From contig SBBG01000060.1 in the NCBI GenBank assembly GCA_005240065.1, forward strand, positions 1 to 38,638: a stretch of 38,638 nt of DNA. The letters run 5' to 3'. Below, piece by piece: positions 26,222 through 35,488 of this stretch. A model generated the notes under the pieces. It ran no database searches. It had not been told where the DNA came from and saw nothing but the letters and a program-made list of their open reading frames with translations. This DNA comes from Gammaproteobacteria bacterium (lineage in GTDB: Bacteria; Pseudomonadota; Gammaproteobacteria; Ga0077554; Ga007554). A program made the translations under genes and the position numbers. Numbering within the stretch: the stretch's first letter is position 1; the number at the start of each line of letters is the position of its first letter.

Positions 26222-27133
26222 TCACGATTCACATAGTTCATCGATGATGGCCATTCCCATCCCTGCATATATGCCATCATTGAATCGATGACTACCAATA
26301 AAATGGATAAAGGCCGTTCCCGCTCCTTCTTTTAACTTGTTTGAAGCGCAATACTTCGGATGGGGAAGAACAACGGCGCTGGCAATGTTGGCCACAACGA
26401 TATTCGACATCACCTGTTCGCTACCCCAGGCGGCCCATTTGTCTCCTATCGCGGCCTGCATCTCTTGTGAAATTTTTTCCATGAAATCAATCGAAAAAGA
26501 CCCTTGCGGAAAACCCGCGAATCCCGAACAACCGCGGATATAGTTCAAATTTTCATAATCGGATAACTTGTCGAAATTTGCTTCGGCAACGAGCTGCACA
26601 TGGGTATCCAGTCCCGGCTTCAAGGATTTCGCCGTGGCGCACCTTTCCTGCATTTTTTCACTCTGTTGATTATCCCAGGTGCCGATGGAAAAACCGATAC
26701 CATCGGCAACGCAGCGCGCCACTTCGTCGATGCCGCCAACGGTCAGAGTGTCACTGTCCAACTGAATCACGTAACTCTTTTTGACAAGCTCGGAGATAGC
26801 GATCAGCCGCTCCCATGTGCCTCCTTGCGGACAATGCGGGTTTCTGAAATCGGCGATACTGCGCAGGTTAAGAAAGGGGATGTGATGCCTCAATACGGCG
26901 ATGTCTTCAGCATCAAGACTACCATCGTCGAGCACATGAATATCTTTGACACCGATATGCCGCGTGAATGATTTCACCGCCAACAAATACATCAACAAAT
27001 CCTTGTGCTGAAGCTGGCTGATGACCGTCAGATTCGACTCTGGCCACGAAACGAGCGGAGCCGTATCGAGGATACCACCACACTTCGCTGCGAATATCCG
27101 CCTATTGATTTTGTCTTTGATGGTATAAAACAT
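26222..27133 (-). CDS. Putative nucleotide-diphospho-sugar (GT-A-like) transferase, uncharacterised
   Basis: KSFTRHIGVKDIHVLDDGSLDAEDIAVLRHHIP...SYVIQLDSDTLTVG with DxD motif. Confidence 0.65.
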   Translation of the reverse strand: MFYTIKDKINRRIFAAKCGGILDTAPLVSWPESNLTVISQLQHKDLLMYLLAVKSFTRHIGVKDIHVLDDGSLDAEDIAVLRHHIPFLNLRSIADFRNPHCPQGGTWERLIAISELVKKSYVIQLDSDTLTVGGIDEVARCVADGIGFSIGTWDNQQSEKMQERCATAKSLKPGLDTHVQLVAEANFDKLSDYENLNYIRGCSGFAGFPQGSFSIDFMEKISQEMQAAIGDKWAAWGSEQVMSNIVVANIASAVVLPHPKYCASNKLKEGAGTAFIHFIGSHRFNDGIYAGMGMAIIDELCES

Positions 27134-27221
27134 TTACATGATTTTCATTTGGATCACAAAATGGTCCTGATCCGAGAATCAGGGCATTGGGCATGCGCCA
27201 TCCAAGTATAACCGATTCGCT

Positions 27222-28961
27222 CTAATCAATCCTCACCGCCAACACCTCCTCAATCGAGGTCTTCCCTTGCCGCGCCAGCGTCAAGGCATTTTCCGTCAAG
27301 CGTGTCATGCCCTGGGAAATGGCAATTTGTAGAATCTCCCGCATCGCTTTTCCGCCATTGATGGCCTCGATGATTTCGGGGGTGACATGGAGCAGTTCGC
27401 ATACCGTCATGCGTCCGTGATAACCGGCGAAATTGCAGGCAGGGCATCCCTTACCGCGATGAAACGCTTCGGCTGGGCCGATGTTCAAAGCCTTACGCAA
27501 GGACGGTTCAATGTTCTCTTTCTCGACACAATGAGGGCAGTTCACGCGCACCAGACGCTGCGCCATGACACCCAGAAGGGTGGCTCCGAGCAGATAGGGT
27601 TCGATACCCATTTCCACCAGACGGGTGACGGTTCCAGCTGCGTCGTTGGTATGAAGTGTGCTAAGCACGAGGTGGCCGGTCAGTGCGGCCTTGTTGGCGA
27701 CAGCGGCGGTTTCTTCATCGCGGATTTCCCCGACCATGATGACATCGGGATCATGGCGCAGAAAATTGCGCAGCACAGCAGCGAAGGTATAGCCGCGATC
27801 GGAGGCCACCTGGACTTGCTCGATCCCGTCCATGTCGTATTCCACCGGATCTTCCACGGTGAGAATGTGCGGATTTCTTTTTCTGATCTCGTTGAGCAGC
27901 GCATACATCGTTGTCGATTTGCCAGAACCGGTCGGCCCGGTGACCAGAAACAGGCCATGCGGTTTCGCCAGAAGATGCTTGATAATGCACAACTCTCTTT
28001 CCTGCAAGCCGAGCTTGTCGAGCGGCTTGAGACCGGCCTCCTTGTCCAGAATCCGAATCACCACACTCTCACCCCTGACCGTCGGGATGATGGAGATGCG
28101 CAGGTCGATGGTCTTGTCGCCGCGTATTAGCCGCGCATGCCCATCCTGGGGCAGGCGGCGTTCGGCAATGTCCATCTGGCCGGTGATCTTGATGCGGCTA
28201 ACCAGGGCGGGGAGCAGGGATTTGCTTATGGCATTGGAAAAATGGAGCTTACCGTCGATGCGGTAATAGACGTTCACCCGGTCTTTCTCCGGCCGGATAT
28301 TGATATCGGAAGCGCCGCGCGTCACGCCTTGCAGCACGATGGAATTGAGCAGGCGCACGATCGGTTTCTTGTGCGCCTGTTGCTCGATGAGATGGGAGGA
28401 CTCCCCCGATGAGGCCGCTTCCTTGATGGGGTCCATCTTGAGGTCTTCGAGCGCCTCGGTCTCATCGGCGGTACCGTAGTATTTGCCAAGGACGACACTG
28501 AGATCTTGCGGTGAGGCCATAACGGCTTCGATATTCATCCTGGTATTGAAGCGCAGGGCGTCGATCATGGCCTGATTCAAGGGATTTTCCATGGCGACAA
28601 CGAGCTTGCCGTTCACTTCGCCGAGCGGAAAAACATTGTGTTGCAACGCGATCTCGGCCGGCAAACGGGCGATGGTGCGCGGATCGGCCTGAAAATCCTG
28701 AAGCTTCAGATAAGGGATACCCAGCTTGCTCGCTAGAACTGTGCTCACTTGCGCCGGCGTCAGCACTCCCATATCGATGAGTATCTGCCCCAACTGCTTG
28801 CCGGTAGATTGACGCTGGGTTGACAAAGCGTCGGCGAGCTGGGTTTCGGTGATCAATCGTTCCTTCACCATCGTCTCGCCAAGGCGCATGTCGGGCAGCG
28901 GGCGATACGTGTCGAGCGCACCCTTGAGATCATTCGCGTTACTGACAACCAATCTATTCAT
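27222..28961 (-). CDS. GspE/PilB-type secretion/pilus ATPase with N-terminal MshEN domain
   Basis: MRLGETMVKERLITETQLADALSTQRQSTGKQLGQILIDMGVLTPAQVSTVLASKLG (MshEN); GLFLVTGPTGSGKSTTMYALL Walker A; VEDPVEYDMDGIEQVQV; Zn site CPHC...CPAC. Confidence 0.94.
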   Translation of the reverse strand: MNRLVVSNANDLKGALDTYRPLPDMRLGETMVKERLITETQLADALSTQRQSTGKQLGQILIDMGVLTPAQVSTVLASKLGIPYLKLQDFQADPRTIARLPAEIALQHNVFPLGEVNGKLVVAMENPLNQAMIDALRFNTRMNIEAVMASPQDLSVVLGKYYGTADETEALEDLKMDPIKEAASSGESSHLIEQQAHKKPIVRLLNSIVLQGVTRGASDINIRPEKDRVNVYYRIDGKLHFSNAISKSLLPALVSRIKITGQMDIAERRLPQDGHARLIRGDKTIDLRISIIPTVRGESVVIRILDKEAGLKPLDKLGLQERELCIIKHLLAKPHGLFLVTGPTGSGKSTTMYALLNEIRKRNPHILTVEDPVEYDMDGIEQVQVASDRGYTFAAVLRNFLRHDPDVIMVGEIRDEETAAVANKAALTGHLVLSTLHTNDAAGTVTRLVEMGIEPYLLGATLLGVMAQRLVRVNCPHCVEKENIEPSLRKALNIGPAEAFHRGKGCPACNFAGYHGRMTVCELLHVTPEIIEAINGGKAMREILQIAISQGMTRLTENALTLARQGKTSIEEVLAVRID

Positions 28962-29135
28962 AACATTACATTCCATTCGCTCCAGCGAGCGTCAATAGTT
29001 TGACTCGAATGGCGGACAATGCCGCTTGCAAACAAGGTTCATAAGCTGATTACTCCTCACTATTTCGGCAAATAGATATCAAACATGAGGTGGCATGATC
29101 CTCGCATGTTTTGCAGCACCAGGAAGGAGGTGTTT

Positions 29136-30065
29136 ATGAGCACGGTTCAACAACCAACAAGTAGCTTGGTTTATTCCGATTTCACTGCGAATACACTGGC
29201 CACATTGCCCCACTCCGCCGGCCTCGAGCAGCAATCACCCGCACCGGATCACGCGCTGCGCATTTCCGGCATCCTGCAAACCACTCTGAATGTGGAACAG
29301 ACACTTGATCTGTTCGGCCGCGAAATCAGGCGGATGGTTTCCCATGACAGCATCACCTACCGGAACCCGCTGCAAAACATCGAACTCACACAGGGAAAGC
29401 CGGGCCGTCATTCGGGCGCCTACCAACTGATCGTCGCGGGACAAGCATTGGGAGAGATCATCTTCACCCGCAAGAAAAAATTCACCGGTCAGGAGACCAC
29501 GCTGATCGAACAGCTACTTTGCGGCCTGGTTTATCCGCTGCGTAATGCCCTGCTGTATAAACAAGCCGTGGAAGCAGCACTGAAGGATCCGCTGACCGGG
29601 GTACACAATCGCACTGCCATGGATGCCATTTTGCAACGCGAGGTCGATCTGGCTCACAGGCATGGTGCCCCCCTGTCGCTGATCGCTGTGGATATCGATT
29701 ATTTCAAATCCGTCAATGACACCTACGGTCACTCCATCGGTGACGGTGTTCTCAAAACAGTGGCGGAGGCCACCGCTGCCAGCATACGTGGCACGGACAT
29801 GTTGTTTCGCTATGGCGGCGAAGAATTTGTCGTGCTGTTGAGTAATACTGGTCAGGAGGGCTCGCTTTGCCTGGCGGAACGTATTCGCCGCAAGGTGCAA
29901 ATGGCGCACTACATTTGCAATGAGGCAATGATTTCCAGCACCATCAGCCTGGGCGTGGCATGCCTGAGTCCCGGTGAAAATGCCGCCACCCTCTTCATTC
30001 GCGCAGATCAGGCGCTTTATCAGGCCAAAGCGGCGGGGCGTAACTGCGTGAAACTGGCGGAATAA
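29136..30065 (+). CDS. GGDEF-domain diguanylate cyclase
   Basis: DPLTGVHNRTAMDAIL...VDIDYFKSVNDTYGHSIGDGVL...IRGTDMLFRYGGEEFVVLLSNT; strong Shine-Dalgarno aggaaggagg before ATG at 29136. Confidence 0.93.
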   Translation: MSTVQQPTSSLVYSDFTANTLATLPHSAGLEQQSPAPDHALRISGILQTTLNVEQTLDLFGREIRRMVSHDSITYRNPLQNIELTQGKPGRHSGAYQLIVAGQALGEIIFTRKKKFTGQETTLIEQLLCGLVYPLRNALLYKQAVEAALKDPLTGVHNRTAMDAILQREVDLAHRHGAPLSLIAVDIDYFKSVNDTYGHSIGDGVLKTVAEATAASIRGTDMLFRYGGEEFVVLLSNTGQEGSLCLAERIRRKVQMAHYICNEAMISSTISLGVACLSPGENAATLFIRADQALYQAKAAGRNCVKLAE

Positions 30066-30154
30066 TAACGGTGCACATGGCGCACCCCGCGAAAACCTGC
30101 CGCGGTTTGTTGTGTTAAAATCTTGCGCCATTCCACTGGCGCGGATCGTGACAC

Positions 30155-31189
30155 ATGACAATATTCCACCTCCCCCCCGAATGGGCGCCGCAAAGCGCCG
30201 TGATGCTCACTTGGCCGCACGAACATGGCGATTGGCGCGACAAACTGTCCCTGGTCGAACCGGTGTTCGTCGAGATTGCGCGTCACATCAGCCTGCACGA
30301 ACGTGTGATCATCGCCTGCTGGGATGAAACGCATCTTGCCCATGTAAAAATGCTCCTGAGAGATTCCGGCGCGGCCCTCGACAAGATTACACTCCATGCC
30401 GCGCCCTCGAATGACACCTGGACGCGCGACCACGGGCCTATCACGGTGTTAGACAATGCCGCGCCGCGTCTGCTCGACTTCACTTTCAACGGCTGGGGCC
30501 GCAAGTTCGATGCCGAACTGGACAATCAATTAACGGGGCGGCTGCATGCCGCGGGCGCATTCGGCAAAACGCCGTTGCAAACCATCGATGTGGTGCTGGA
30601 AGGCGGCAGCATCGAAGTGGATGGCGCGGGCACGCTGTTGACCACGCGCCGCTGTCTAATGTCGCCGATGCGCAATCCACATCTGACCCAGCCGCAAATC
30701 GAGACACTGCTGGGCGAACTGTTCGGTGTCGAGCGTTTTCTGTGGCTGGACAACGGCTATCTCGCCGGAGACGATACCGACAGCCACATCGACACGCTGG
30801 CACGCCTGTGCAACCGGCACACCATCGCCTATGTCGCGTGCGACGACCCTGCCGATGAGCACTATCAGGAACTGAAGTCAATGGAAGAAGAACTCAGACG
30901 CTTCCGCACCCCCGATGGCGCCCCATACCATCTGGCCGCCCTGCCCTGGCCACAGCCCAAATATGACGAAGAGGGGCATCGCCTGCCCGCCACCTATGCC
31001 AACTTCCTGATCGTCAATGGCGCGGTGCTGGTCCCCACTTATGCCGACCCGGCCGACGAAACCGCCTTGACCCGTATCAGGGAATGTTTTCCGGATCGTG
31101 AAGTGATCGGCGTTCCATGCCTGCCACTGATCCTGCAACACGGCAGTCTGCACTGCGTCACCATGCAATTACCCGCCGGAGTCCTGTGA
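30155..31189 (+). CDS. aguA: Agmatine deiminase
   Basis: LPPEWAPQSAVMLTWPHEHGDWRD; NDTWTRDHGPI; VLEGGSIEVDGAGTLLTT; GDDTDSHIDTLARL; C-terminal HCVTMQLP. Confidence 0.95.
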   Translation: MTIFHLPPEWAPQSAVMLTWPHEHGDWRDKLSLVEPVFVEIARHISLHERVIIACWDETHLAHVKMLLRDSGAALDKITLHAAPSNDTWTRDHGPITVLDNAAPRLLDFTFNGWGRKFDAELDNQLTGRLHAAGAFGKTPLQTIDVVLEGGSIEVDGAGTLLTTRRCLMSPMRNPHLTQPQIETLLGELFGVERFLWLDNGYLAGDDTDSHIDTLARLCNRHTIAYVACDDPADEHYQELKSMEEELRRFRTPDGAPYHLAALPWPQPKYDEEGHRLPATYANFLIVNGAVLVPTYADPADETALTRIRECFPDREVIGVPCLPLILQHGSLHCVTMQLPAGVL

Positions 31190-31191
31190 CC

Positions 31192-32079
31192 ATGAAAAAA
31201 CTGACAGTCGGACTGATTCAGCATGACTGCGGCAACGACCGTGCGGCAAATCTCGACCGCACCATTGCCGGCATTCGCAAAGCGGCGGCACAAGGTGCGC
31301 GACTCATGCTGCTGCAAGAGTTGCATACCGGGATTTACTTTTGCCAGACCGAAGATACCAGCTATTTCGACCTGGCGGAAACTATCCCTGGACCGAGCAC
31401 GGAACAACTGGGCCAAGTAGCCGCGGAGTTGCAGGTGGTGATCGTTGCCTCGCTGTTCGAGCGCCGCGCGGCAGGGCTCTATCATAACACTGCGGTGGTG
31501 ATCGAAACCGATGGCCGCATCACGGGCAAATACCGCAAGATGCACATCCCGGATGATCCGGGCTTCTACGAAAAATTTTATTTCACGCCGGGCGACCTGG
31601 GTTTCAATCCCATCGATACTTCGGTGGGACGCTTGGGCGTGCTGGTGTGCTGGGACCAGTGGTTCCCCGAGGCCGCCCGGCTCATGGCACTGGCCGGCGC
31701 CGATTTGCTGCTCTACCCCACCGCGATCGGCTGGAATCCCGGCGATGACGATGCGGAAAGAGCGCGGCAGCGCGACGCCTGGATCACCATCCAGCGCGCC
31801 CATGCCATCGCCAACGGCCTGCCGGTGCTGGTCTGCAACCGCACCGGCTTCGAGGCCGACCCGTCCGGCCACAGCGCCGGGATAGATTTCTGGGGATCGA
31901 GCTTCGTCGCCGGACCGCAGGGCGAAATGCTCGTCATGGCGGAGTTTGACATCCCCGCCCCCCTGATTGCCGAGGTCGATCTCGGGCGTGGCGAACAGGT
32001 GCGGCGCATCTGGCCCTATCTGCGCGACCGGCGCATCGACGCCTACGAAGAGTTGATGCGGCGCTATCGGGATGGGTGA
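31192..32079 (+). CDS. aguB: N-carbamoylputrescine amidase (nitrilase superfamily)
   Basis: MKKLTVGLIQHDCGNDRAANLDRTIAGIRKAA...LQELHTGIYFCQTED...GRITGKYRKMHIPDDPGFYEKFYFTPGD...GVLVCWDQWFPEAARLMAL; immediately follows aguA. Confidence 0.96.
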   Translation: MKKLTVGLIQHDCGNDRAANLDRTIAGIRKAAAQGARLMLLQELHTGIYFCQTEDTSYFDLAETIPGPSTEQLGQVAAELQVVIVASLFERRAAGLYHNTAVVIETDGRITGKYRKMHIPDDPGFYEKFYFTPGDLGFNPIDTSVGRLGVLVCWDQWFPEAARLMALAGADLLLYPTAIGWNPGDDDAERARQRDAWITIQRAHAIANGLPVLVCNRTGFEADPSGHSAGIDFWGSSFVAGPQGEMLVMAEFDIPAPLIAEVDLGRGEQVRRIWPYLRDRRIDAYEELMRRYRDG

Positions 32080-33263
32080 TCGCGCCGCACGCAGTCCCAT
32101 GCATCACGCGCAATCAACAATGCTTCATTGACCGGAACGACATACGCCGCCATCTTTGACGAAGGGGGCGAGATGCACGCTTCCTTTCCAATCGCCCTCG
32201 CATTGGCAGCCTCATCCACCGCCAAGCCGCACCACTCCTGGCCTGCACAGATCCGCTCCCGGATAACCGGCGCATGTTCGCCGATGCCGCCGCCGAAGAC
32301 AATGGCATCGGCGCCGCCAAGCACGGCGAGATAGGCTCCCAGGTATTTGCGGGCACGGTGGCAGAAGGCATCGATGGCGCGTTTTGCACCGGCGTGACCT
32401 TGAGCCCCCAGCATTATCAGCTCGCGCATGTCCGCACTGATCCCGGATATTCCCAGCAACCCCGCGCGCTGATTCAATGCTTCGCGCAAGGGTTCGACAC
32501 CCAGCTGTCCGGCCAGATGGAGCAGTGCGCCCGGGTCGATATCGCCACAGCGAGTCGCCATGATCAAGCCTTCCAGCGGTGTGCAGCCCATGCTGGTCTC
32601 CACCGGCACGCCGCCGCGGATCGCGGTCATCGAGCAGCCTTGCCCCAGTTGCAGGGTGATGATCCGGCTGGCGCCGATGCCGGCACCGCTGATCTCATGA
32701 TAGCGCTGACAAAGCCACCGATGAGCCAGGCCGTGGAATCCATAACGCCGGATGCCGTGGTTTCGCGTCCATTCGTCCGGCAAGGCATAACGGCGCGCAT
32801 GATCGGGAAGATCGCGGAAAAAGGCGGTATCGAACACCGCCGCCATCGGCACGGGAGGCTTGAAAAAACTCTCGCAGGCGTGGATGACCTGGAGTGCGAG
32901 GGGATTATGCAAAGGCGCGAGCGCGCTCAAGGATTCGATCGCCGCCACCGCCGCTGGATCGATCAACACCGGGCCGGTGAAAACATCTCCACCGTGCACG
33001 ATGCGATGGCCAATGGCCGCCAAGCCCTTCGTCAAGCCCCGGTCTTGCAGCCAGTTCAAAACCCATACCGCAGCGGCATGATGATCGACGATACTGCCGC
33101 GCACTTCACCGCGCTGCCCATCGGATAGCCAGGTACAGCAGGCTTGCCCGCCGAACGCGGTGACCGTCCCGTGCGCGCACGGCGTTGGGTCACTTGCGGC
33201 CGTTGCCTCGAAAAGCTGCCATTTGAGCGAGGAGCTGCCGCTGTTGAAAACCAGGATGAACAT
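32064..33263 (-). CDS. ackA: Acetate kinase
   Basis: MFILVFNSGSSSLKWQLFEA; GHRIVHGGDVFTGPVLID; VFDTAFFRDLPDHARRYALP; RRYGFHGLAHRWL; FGGGIGEHAPVIRERIC. Confidence 0.96.
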   Translation of the reverse strand: MFILVFNSGSSSLKWQLFEATAASDPTPCAHGTVTAFGGQACCTWLSDGQRGEVRGSIVDHHAAAVWVLNWLQDRGLTKGLAAIGHRIVHGGDVFTGPVLIDPAAVAAIESLSALAPLHNPLALQVIHACESFFKPPVPMAAVFDTAFFRDLPDHARRYALPDEWTRNHGIRRYGFHGLAHRWLCQRYHEISGAGIGASRIITLQLGQGCSMTAIRGGVPVETSMGCTPLEGLIMATRCGDIDPGALLHLAGQLGVEPLREALNQRAGLLGISGISADMRELIMLGAQGHAGAKRAIDAFCHRARKYLGAYLAVLGGADAIVFGGGIGEHAPVIRERICAGQEWCGLAVDEAANARAIGKEACISPPSSKMAAYVVPVNEALLIARDAWDCVRRDHPSR

Positions 33264-33269
33264 GCGAAA

Positions 33270-34961
33270 TTAGCGAATATACGCTTCGGTGGCGTAACGC
33301 CGCATCATGCGGTGGCTGTTGAAAAAGGATGCGCTTTTGCATATCGCGCCCTTCATCACCGCGATCCAGGCCGGGCGATCCATATAGTAGAGCGGCAGTA
33401 CCACCTGAGCCAGTTTGATATAAAGGGAATCCTGGTCCTCGCCATTGGCCGACTCCATGGCATTGCCTATCGCCCATCCCGTCACACCCTCGATGCAGCC
33501 TTCCACCCACCATCCATCGAGCACGCTCAATTGCGGCACGCCATTGAAGGCGGCCTTCATGCCGCTGGTGCCCGAAGCTTCCATGGGTCGCAATGGCGTG
33601 TTCAGCCAGACGTCGGAACCGGACACCATGGCGAGCGCCGTCTCCATGTCATAATTGGGAAGATAGACAATGCGGATGGTGTCGGCAAGCTCATGTATGT
33701 GGCCATGCAGGGCTTCGATCAATCTCTTTCCACCTTCATCGCGCGGATGAGCCTTGCCTGCCAGCACGATCTGGAAAGAACGCTCCTGGGCGATGGTTTT
33801 CAGGCGCGCCAAATCGGCAAACAACAAATCGGGACGCTTATAGGCGGTCATGCGCCGGGCAAAGCCGAGAATCGGAATCTTCGGGTGCAATTCCACCCCC
33901 GTCAGCTTTTTTACCCGCTCGATCAAGTCATTCTTGGCTTGGGTATGGGTCTCCCAGATCGCCGCATCCGGTATTCTGTCGGCGCGCACCAGAACCGCGG
34001 GCTCATGACACCAGCCCGGTAAATGCGTATCGTAAAGCTTGATGAACGCCGGGTGACTCCAGGTGAAAGGATGCACTCCGTTGGTGACGGCGTGCACACG
34101 GTATCCTGGATAAAGTTTTTTGGAGACCTCGGCGTGGCTCTTGGCGACACCGTTGACATACTCGCTGAGACTGAGGGCGAGACTCGTCATGTTGAGGTTT
34201 TCACTTCCCGCCAGCGTTTTGAGTGTCGGCAAGGAAATGAAATCCCCCAGTACGCGCTGCACCATGTCATAAGGAAATTTGTCATGCCCCGCCTCCACCG
34301 GCGTGTGCGTGGTGAAATTGCACAGCTCCCTCACGCGCGGTATATCGTAGGGCGACTCGCCGGGCCGGACATCCTCCGGCGGATAGGCGTAACGCCGCAG
34401 CAACTCGATCACCAGCAAGGCGGAATGGCCTTCGTTCATGTGATACTGGCGAATCTCGAACCCCAACGCCTGGAGCATGCGCGCGCCGCCGATCCCCAGA
34501 ACGATCTCCTGCTTGAGCCGGTAGGCCGCATCACCGCCATAGAGATAATGGGTGATCTTGCGATCGTCGTCATGATTCAAGGGCAGATCGGTATCCAGCA
34601 GAATGACGGGTACTCGGCCATTCATGTGGCCCTGCAGGATATACAGCCACCCGCTCACCCAGACCTCGCGCCCCTCGATCCTCATGGCGATACCGGCGCT
34701 CAGGCGTGTCGCAAAGCGGCTGGGATCCCAATACTCCGGATGCTCGACCTGCCGCCCCTGGGCATCAATTTCCTGGCGGAAATATCCGGCGCGGCTAACC
34801 AGGGTTACCGCCACCAGCGGCAACTCCAGATCGGCGCTAGAGCGCACCGTGTCCCCGGCCAGCACCCCAAGACCGCCACTGTAAGTGGGAATCTCGTTGC
34901 GCAAGGCGATCTCCATGGAGAAATATGCGATGCGCGGTTCATGGATGAACTCATCCAGCAT
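33270..34961 (-). CDS. glgP: Alpha-glucan (glycogen) phosphorylase, GT35, short form
   Basis: RIAYFSMEIALRNEIPTYSGGLGVLAGDTVRSSADLELPLVAVTL; HMNEGHSALL; FARRMTAYKRPDLLF; EASGTSGMKAAFNGVPQLSVLDGWW. Confidence 0.95.
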   Translation of the reverse strand: MLDEFIHEPRIAYFSMEIALRNEIPTYSGGLGVLAGDTVRSSADLELPLVAVTLVSRAGYFRQEIDAQGRQVEHPEYWDPSRFATRLSAGIAMRIEGREVWVSGWLYILQGHMNGRVPVILLDTDLPLNHDDDRKITHYLYGGDAAYRLKQEIVLGIGGARMLQALGFEIRQYHMNEGHSALLVIELLRRYAYPPEDVRPGESPYDIPRVRELCNFTTHTPVEAGHDKFPYDMVQRVLGDFISLPTLKTLAGSENLNMTSLALSLSEYVNGVAKSHAEVSKKLYPGYRVHAVTNGVHPFTWSHPAFIKLYDTHLPGWCHEPAVLVRADRIPDAAIWETHTQAKNDLIERVKKLTGVELHPKIPILGFARRMTAYKRPDLLFADLARLKTIAQERSFQIVLAGKAHPRDEGGKRLIEALHGHIHELADTIRIVYLPNYDMETALAMVSGSDVWLNTPLRPMEASGTSGMKAAFNGVPQLSVLDGWWVEGCIEGVTGWAIGNAMESANGEDQDSLYIKLAQVVLPLYYMDRPAWIAVMKGAICKSASFFNSHRMMRRYATEAYIR

Positions 34962-35045
34962 GACTGTTTATCTCCTCGAAACGGTACCCCCTGCAAACTA
35001 CAGGATGTGGCGCGTAAGACGCACCCTATGCAGAAAATAATGCCA

Positions 35046-35354
35046 TCACTTCGACTGACTTACTATATAGTCCACTGCGGCCTTCACATCCGCATCGCTC
35101 AAATCCACCTTGCCGCCTTTGGGTGGCATGGCGCCCTTGCCCTTGAGGGTGTTGTTGTACAGGCTGTCCATGCCGCTCTTGATGAGCGGCGCCCAGCGCG
35201 CCTTGTCCCCTGTCTTCGGCGCTCCCATGGCGCCCGTGGCATGGCACATGGCGCAGGCCGAGGAATACACCGCTTTGCCATCCGCGGCATTGGCGTGGCC
35301 CGCCAGCGACAAGACCAACACTGCCGCCGCAACACCTGCAAAGCTGTTTCTCAT
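35046..35354 (-). CDS. Class I cytochrome c (cytochrome c5-like), secreted
   Basis: Signal peptide MRNSFAGVAAAVLVLSLAGHANA; SACAMCHATGAMGAPKTGDKARW; KGAMPPKGGKVDLSDADVKAAVDYIV. Confidence 0.94.
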   Translation of the reverse strand: MRNSFAGVAAAVLVLSLAGHANAADGKAVYSSACAMCHATGAMGAPKTGDKARWAPLIKSGMDSLYNNTLKGKGAMPPKGGKVDLSDADVKAAVDYIVSQSK

Positions 35355-35391
35355 AACATTCTCCTTTCCGGTTGAAATTGGGTTCTGAAAA

Positions 35392-35397
35392 AGTATA
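35392..35397 (-). promoter_or_regulatory. Predicted -10 element of the cytochrome c gene
   Basis: TATACT on minus strand, 29.5 bp from the FNR-box centre. Confidence 0.55.
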
Positions 35398-35419
35398 CGC
35401 CATTGCCTCTGAGATAACT

Positions 35420-35433
35420 TTGATCTATATCAA
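35420..35433. promoter_or_regulatory. FNR/Anr-type binding site TTGATCTATATCAA
   Basis: Perfect match to consensus TTGAT-N4-ATCAA between divergent genes 35046..35354(-) and 35489..37894(+). Confidence 0.85.
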
Positions 35434-35455
35434 ATCAGCGCTGGTCTGATTGGCA

Positions 35456-35461
35456 TATACT
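35456..35461 (+). promoter_or_regulatory. Predicted -10 element of ppsA
   Basis: TATACT, 29.5 bp from the FNR-box centre. Confidence 0.55.
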
Positions 35462-35488
35462 GAGAACAATGTTGATCGAGAGCTTGCC

